Origin: JAAFIP01 sp043721235
GTDB taxonomy: Bacteria > Pseudomonadota > Gammaproteobacteria > Burkholderiales > Burkholderiaceae_C
Reading direction: 5' to 3'
Length of the DNA: 14,091 nt
Assembly (NCBI GenBank): GCA_043721235.1
Contig: JAYSRE010000043.1
Location: 1 to 14,091 of the forward strand
The position numbers and the translations under genes are program-made. The notes under the pieces were generated by a model that was not told the origin of the DNA, made no database searches, and was given only the letters and a program-made list of their open reading frames with translations. This document shows positions 12,298 to 14,091 of the stretch, piece by piece. Each line of letters opens with the position of its first letter. The first letter of the stretch is position 1.

Positions 12298-14091
12298 TTA
12301 TTTGTTGAACCAGACAAAGTACGTCATCATGGCAAACAAACCCAATATCATTACCAGCGCGTAGTGGTACAGATACCCAGTTTGCGCACGGCGCACTAAG
12401 CTTGAAACCACATTCACCACTTTCCAAGAGCCGTTAACCAAGCCGCCGTCAATCAGCGTTTGGTCTCCACCCTTCCACAAACCCATACCCAGCATGCGAG
12501 CACCTCGTGCCAGCACGTTTTCATTGAACCAATCAAAGTAATATTTGTTTTCTAGCAAGGTGTAAATCGGCATGACGCGGGCCTTGATGGCTGCAGGCAA
12601 TGCGGGCTGGATGATGTACATATAGTAGGCCAGGGCCACGCCAGCCACTGCCAACCAAAACGGCAGAGTGATTAAACCGTGCCAAGCCAATTGCACTGCA
12701 CCATGGAATTCTTTGGCCAACTCTTCCATCGCTTTATGCTTAGCGCCATCTACAAAGATGGCGTCTTTGAAAAAGTCACCAAATAGCATCGGCGCAATGG
12801 CCATGAAGCCAAGCACCACTGAGGGTATGGCCAGCAGCACCAGAGGCACTGTCACCACCCATGGTGACTCATGCGGTTTGACATCGTGTCCATGGCTGTC
12901 ATGGCCGTGGCTGTCGTGCGCATGGTGCGCGTCCGGGTTTTGATCGTAACGTTCTTTGCCATGAAAGACCAAAAAGTACATACGGAAAGAGTAAAACGCT
13001 GTCACAAAAACGCCCGCCATCACGGCAAAATAGGCAAAACCTGAGCCCGCCAATTGGCTCGCCTTGACCGCCATGATGACTTCATCTTTTGAGTAAAAGC
13101 CTGAAAACAAAGGCGTACCAATCAGTGCCAGTGAGCCTAGCAAAGAAGTGATCCACGTGATCGGCATGTACTTGCGCAGGCCGCCCATGTAACGGATGTC
13201 TTGCACATGGTGCATGCCCATAATTACCGAACCTGCACCTAAGAACAGCAGCGCTTTAAAGAAGGCATGCGTCATCAGGTGGAACACCGCTACTGAGTAG
13301 GCCGATGCCCCCAGCGCCACCGTCATGTAGCCCAGTTGAGACAGCGTGGAATATGCCACCACACGCTTTATGTCGTTTTGGATAATGCCCAGAAAGCCCA
13401 TGAACAGCGCAGTGATACCGCCGATGACCATGATGAAACTTAAAGCCGCATCGCTCAGCTCGAATAACGGCGACATACGCGCCACCATGAAAATACCTGC
13501 TGTCACCATCGTGGCTGCGTGAATCAGCGCGGAAATAGGTGTAGGGCCTTCCATAGAATCAGGCAGCCACACATGCAGTGGAAACTGGGCGGACTTGCCC
13601 ATAGCGCCAATAAAAAGGCAAATGCAGATTACGGTTATCAACATCCAGTCGGTACCCGGAAAGCTCAGCTTGGCCAGATCACCTGCTTTGGCAAATGCCT
13701 CAGTGTAGTTAAGGGTGCCTGCAAAGGCTACGATCAGGCCGATACCTAAAATAAAACCAAAGTCGCCTACACGGTTAACCAGGAAGGCTTTCATGTTGGC
13801 AAAAATAGCGGTGGGCTTGTTGTACCAAAACCCAATCAGCAAATACGATACAAGGCCTACGGCCTCCCAGCCAAAGAATAGCTGCAACATGTTGTTGCTC
13901 ATCACCAGCATCAACATGGCAAAAGTGAACAGAGAAATATAGGCAAAAAACCGGTTGTAGCCTTCGTCTTCTTCCATGTAGCCAATGGTGTAAATGTGCA
14001 CCATCAGCGAGACGAAGGTGACCACGCACATCATCATGGCGGTCAGGCCGTCCACTAAAAAGCCGACTTCCATTTTCAAACCGCCGACGAC
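12298..14091 (-). CDS. nuoL: NADH-quinone oxidoreductase subunit L (5' end outside window)
   Basis: This is the most distal proton-pumping subunit of complex I, with the long lateral helix. The frame is open through the last base, so 597 residues are visible, beginning VVGGLKMEVGFLVDGLT. Full-length relatives have about 670-680, so roughly 75-80 N-terminal residues lie outside. Counted from the first visible residue, important sites are E76 (FFGWEAVG), K166 in KSAQFPLHVWLPDSMEGPTP, K242 (NDIKRVVAYSTL) and K279 (THAFFKALLFLGAG). A His/Asp-rich loop with two SHGHD units lies at about 389-407, before the C-terminal part that forms the lateral helix and the last membrane helix (AMMTYFVWFNK). nuoM starts 15 bp on. 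Confidence 0.97.
   Translation of the reverse strand, partial: VVGGLKMEVGFLVDGLTAMMMCVVTFVSLMVHIYTIGYMEEDEGYNRFFAYISLFTFAMLMLVMSNNMLQLFFGWEAVGLVSYLLIGFWYNKPTAIFANMKAFLVNRVGDFGFILGIGLIVAFAGTLNYTEAFAKAGDLAKLSFPGTDWMLITVICICLFIGAMGKSAQFPLHVWLPDSMEGPTPISALIHAATMVTAGIFMVARMSPLFELSDAALSFIMVIGGITALFMGFLGIIQNDIKRVVAYSTLSQLGYMTVALGASAYSVAVFHLMTHAFFKALLFLGAGSVIMGMHHVQDIRYMGGLRKYMPITWITSLLGSLALIGTPLFSGFYSKDEVIMAVKASQLAGSGFAYFAVMAGVFVTAFYSFRMYFLVFHGKERYDQNPDAHHAHDSHGHDSHGHDVKPHESPWVVTVPLVLLAIPSVVLGFMAIAPMLFGDFFKDAIFVDGAKHKAMEELAKEFHGAVQLAWHGLITLPFWLAVAGVALAYYMYIIQPALPAAIKARVMPIYTLLENKYYFDWFNENVLARGARMLGMGLWKGGDQTLIDGGLVNGSWKVVNVVSSLVRRAQTGYLYHYALVMILGLFAMMTYFVWFNK

Overview
The window looks like chromosomal DNA from a Burkholderiales bacterium, most likely of the Comamonadaceae (Rhodoferax/Polaromonas/Limnohabitans-like). 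The basis is gene content and protein style: a nuoL-nuoM-nuoN tail followed by a DUF2818 gene, a NUDIX gene and a DUF1178 gene; a TupABC tungstate transporter; a moderately GC-rich composition; and a short dispersed repeat that resembles one I remember as common in that family. The assignment is by recognition, not by a database search.

Layout. Positions 1-1092 are one complete IS30-family insertion sequence with 26-bp terminal inverted repeats and an intact DD(33)E transposase. Next to its right end lies a 56-bp dispersed repeat (copy A, 1095-1150), fused to the 3' end of a broken minus-strand reading frame (1137-1382). Three plus-strand membrane-protein genes follow: a DMT/EamA permease (1420-2361), a DUF2157 protein (2436-3461) and a DUF4401-GDYXXLXY fusion protein (3458-5299). 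The last two overlap by ATGA and form a two-gene unit of unknown function. The DUF2157 gene carries an in-frame 12-bp tandem repeat.

From 5312 to the right edge everything is on the minus strand. Read in transcription order from the right edge: nuoL (5' end cut off by the window), nuoM, nuoN, DUF2818, then NUDIX hydrolase and DUF1178 (ATGA overlap), then a 114-bp gap, then tupB-tupC-tupA with overlapping stop/start codons. The nuo genes encode three antiporter-like proton-pumping subunits of respiratory complex I. The tup genes encode a high-affinity tungstate (possibly molybdate) ABC importer that ends convergently, 12 bp from the DUF4401-GDYXXLXY gene.

Most interesting points. A second copy of the 56-bp repeat (copy B, 6089-6144) lies inside tupA and encodes most of the signal peptide, so a mobile or dispersed element appears to have been used as coding sequence. 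The two copies differ at 9 of 56 positions, and one pair of differences preserves a base pair in a central hairpin. I see no phage, CRISPR, toxin-antitoxin or defence system, and no tRNA or rRNA. The window is mostly ordinary housekeeping and transport DNA with an IS-marked, rearranged left edge.
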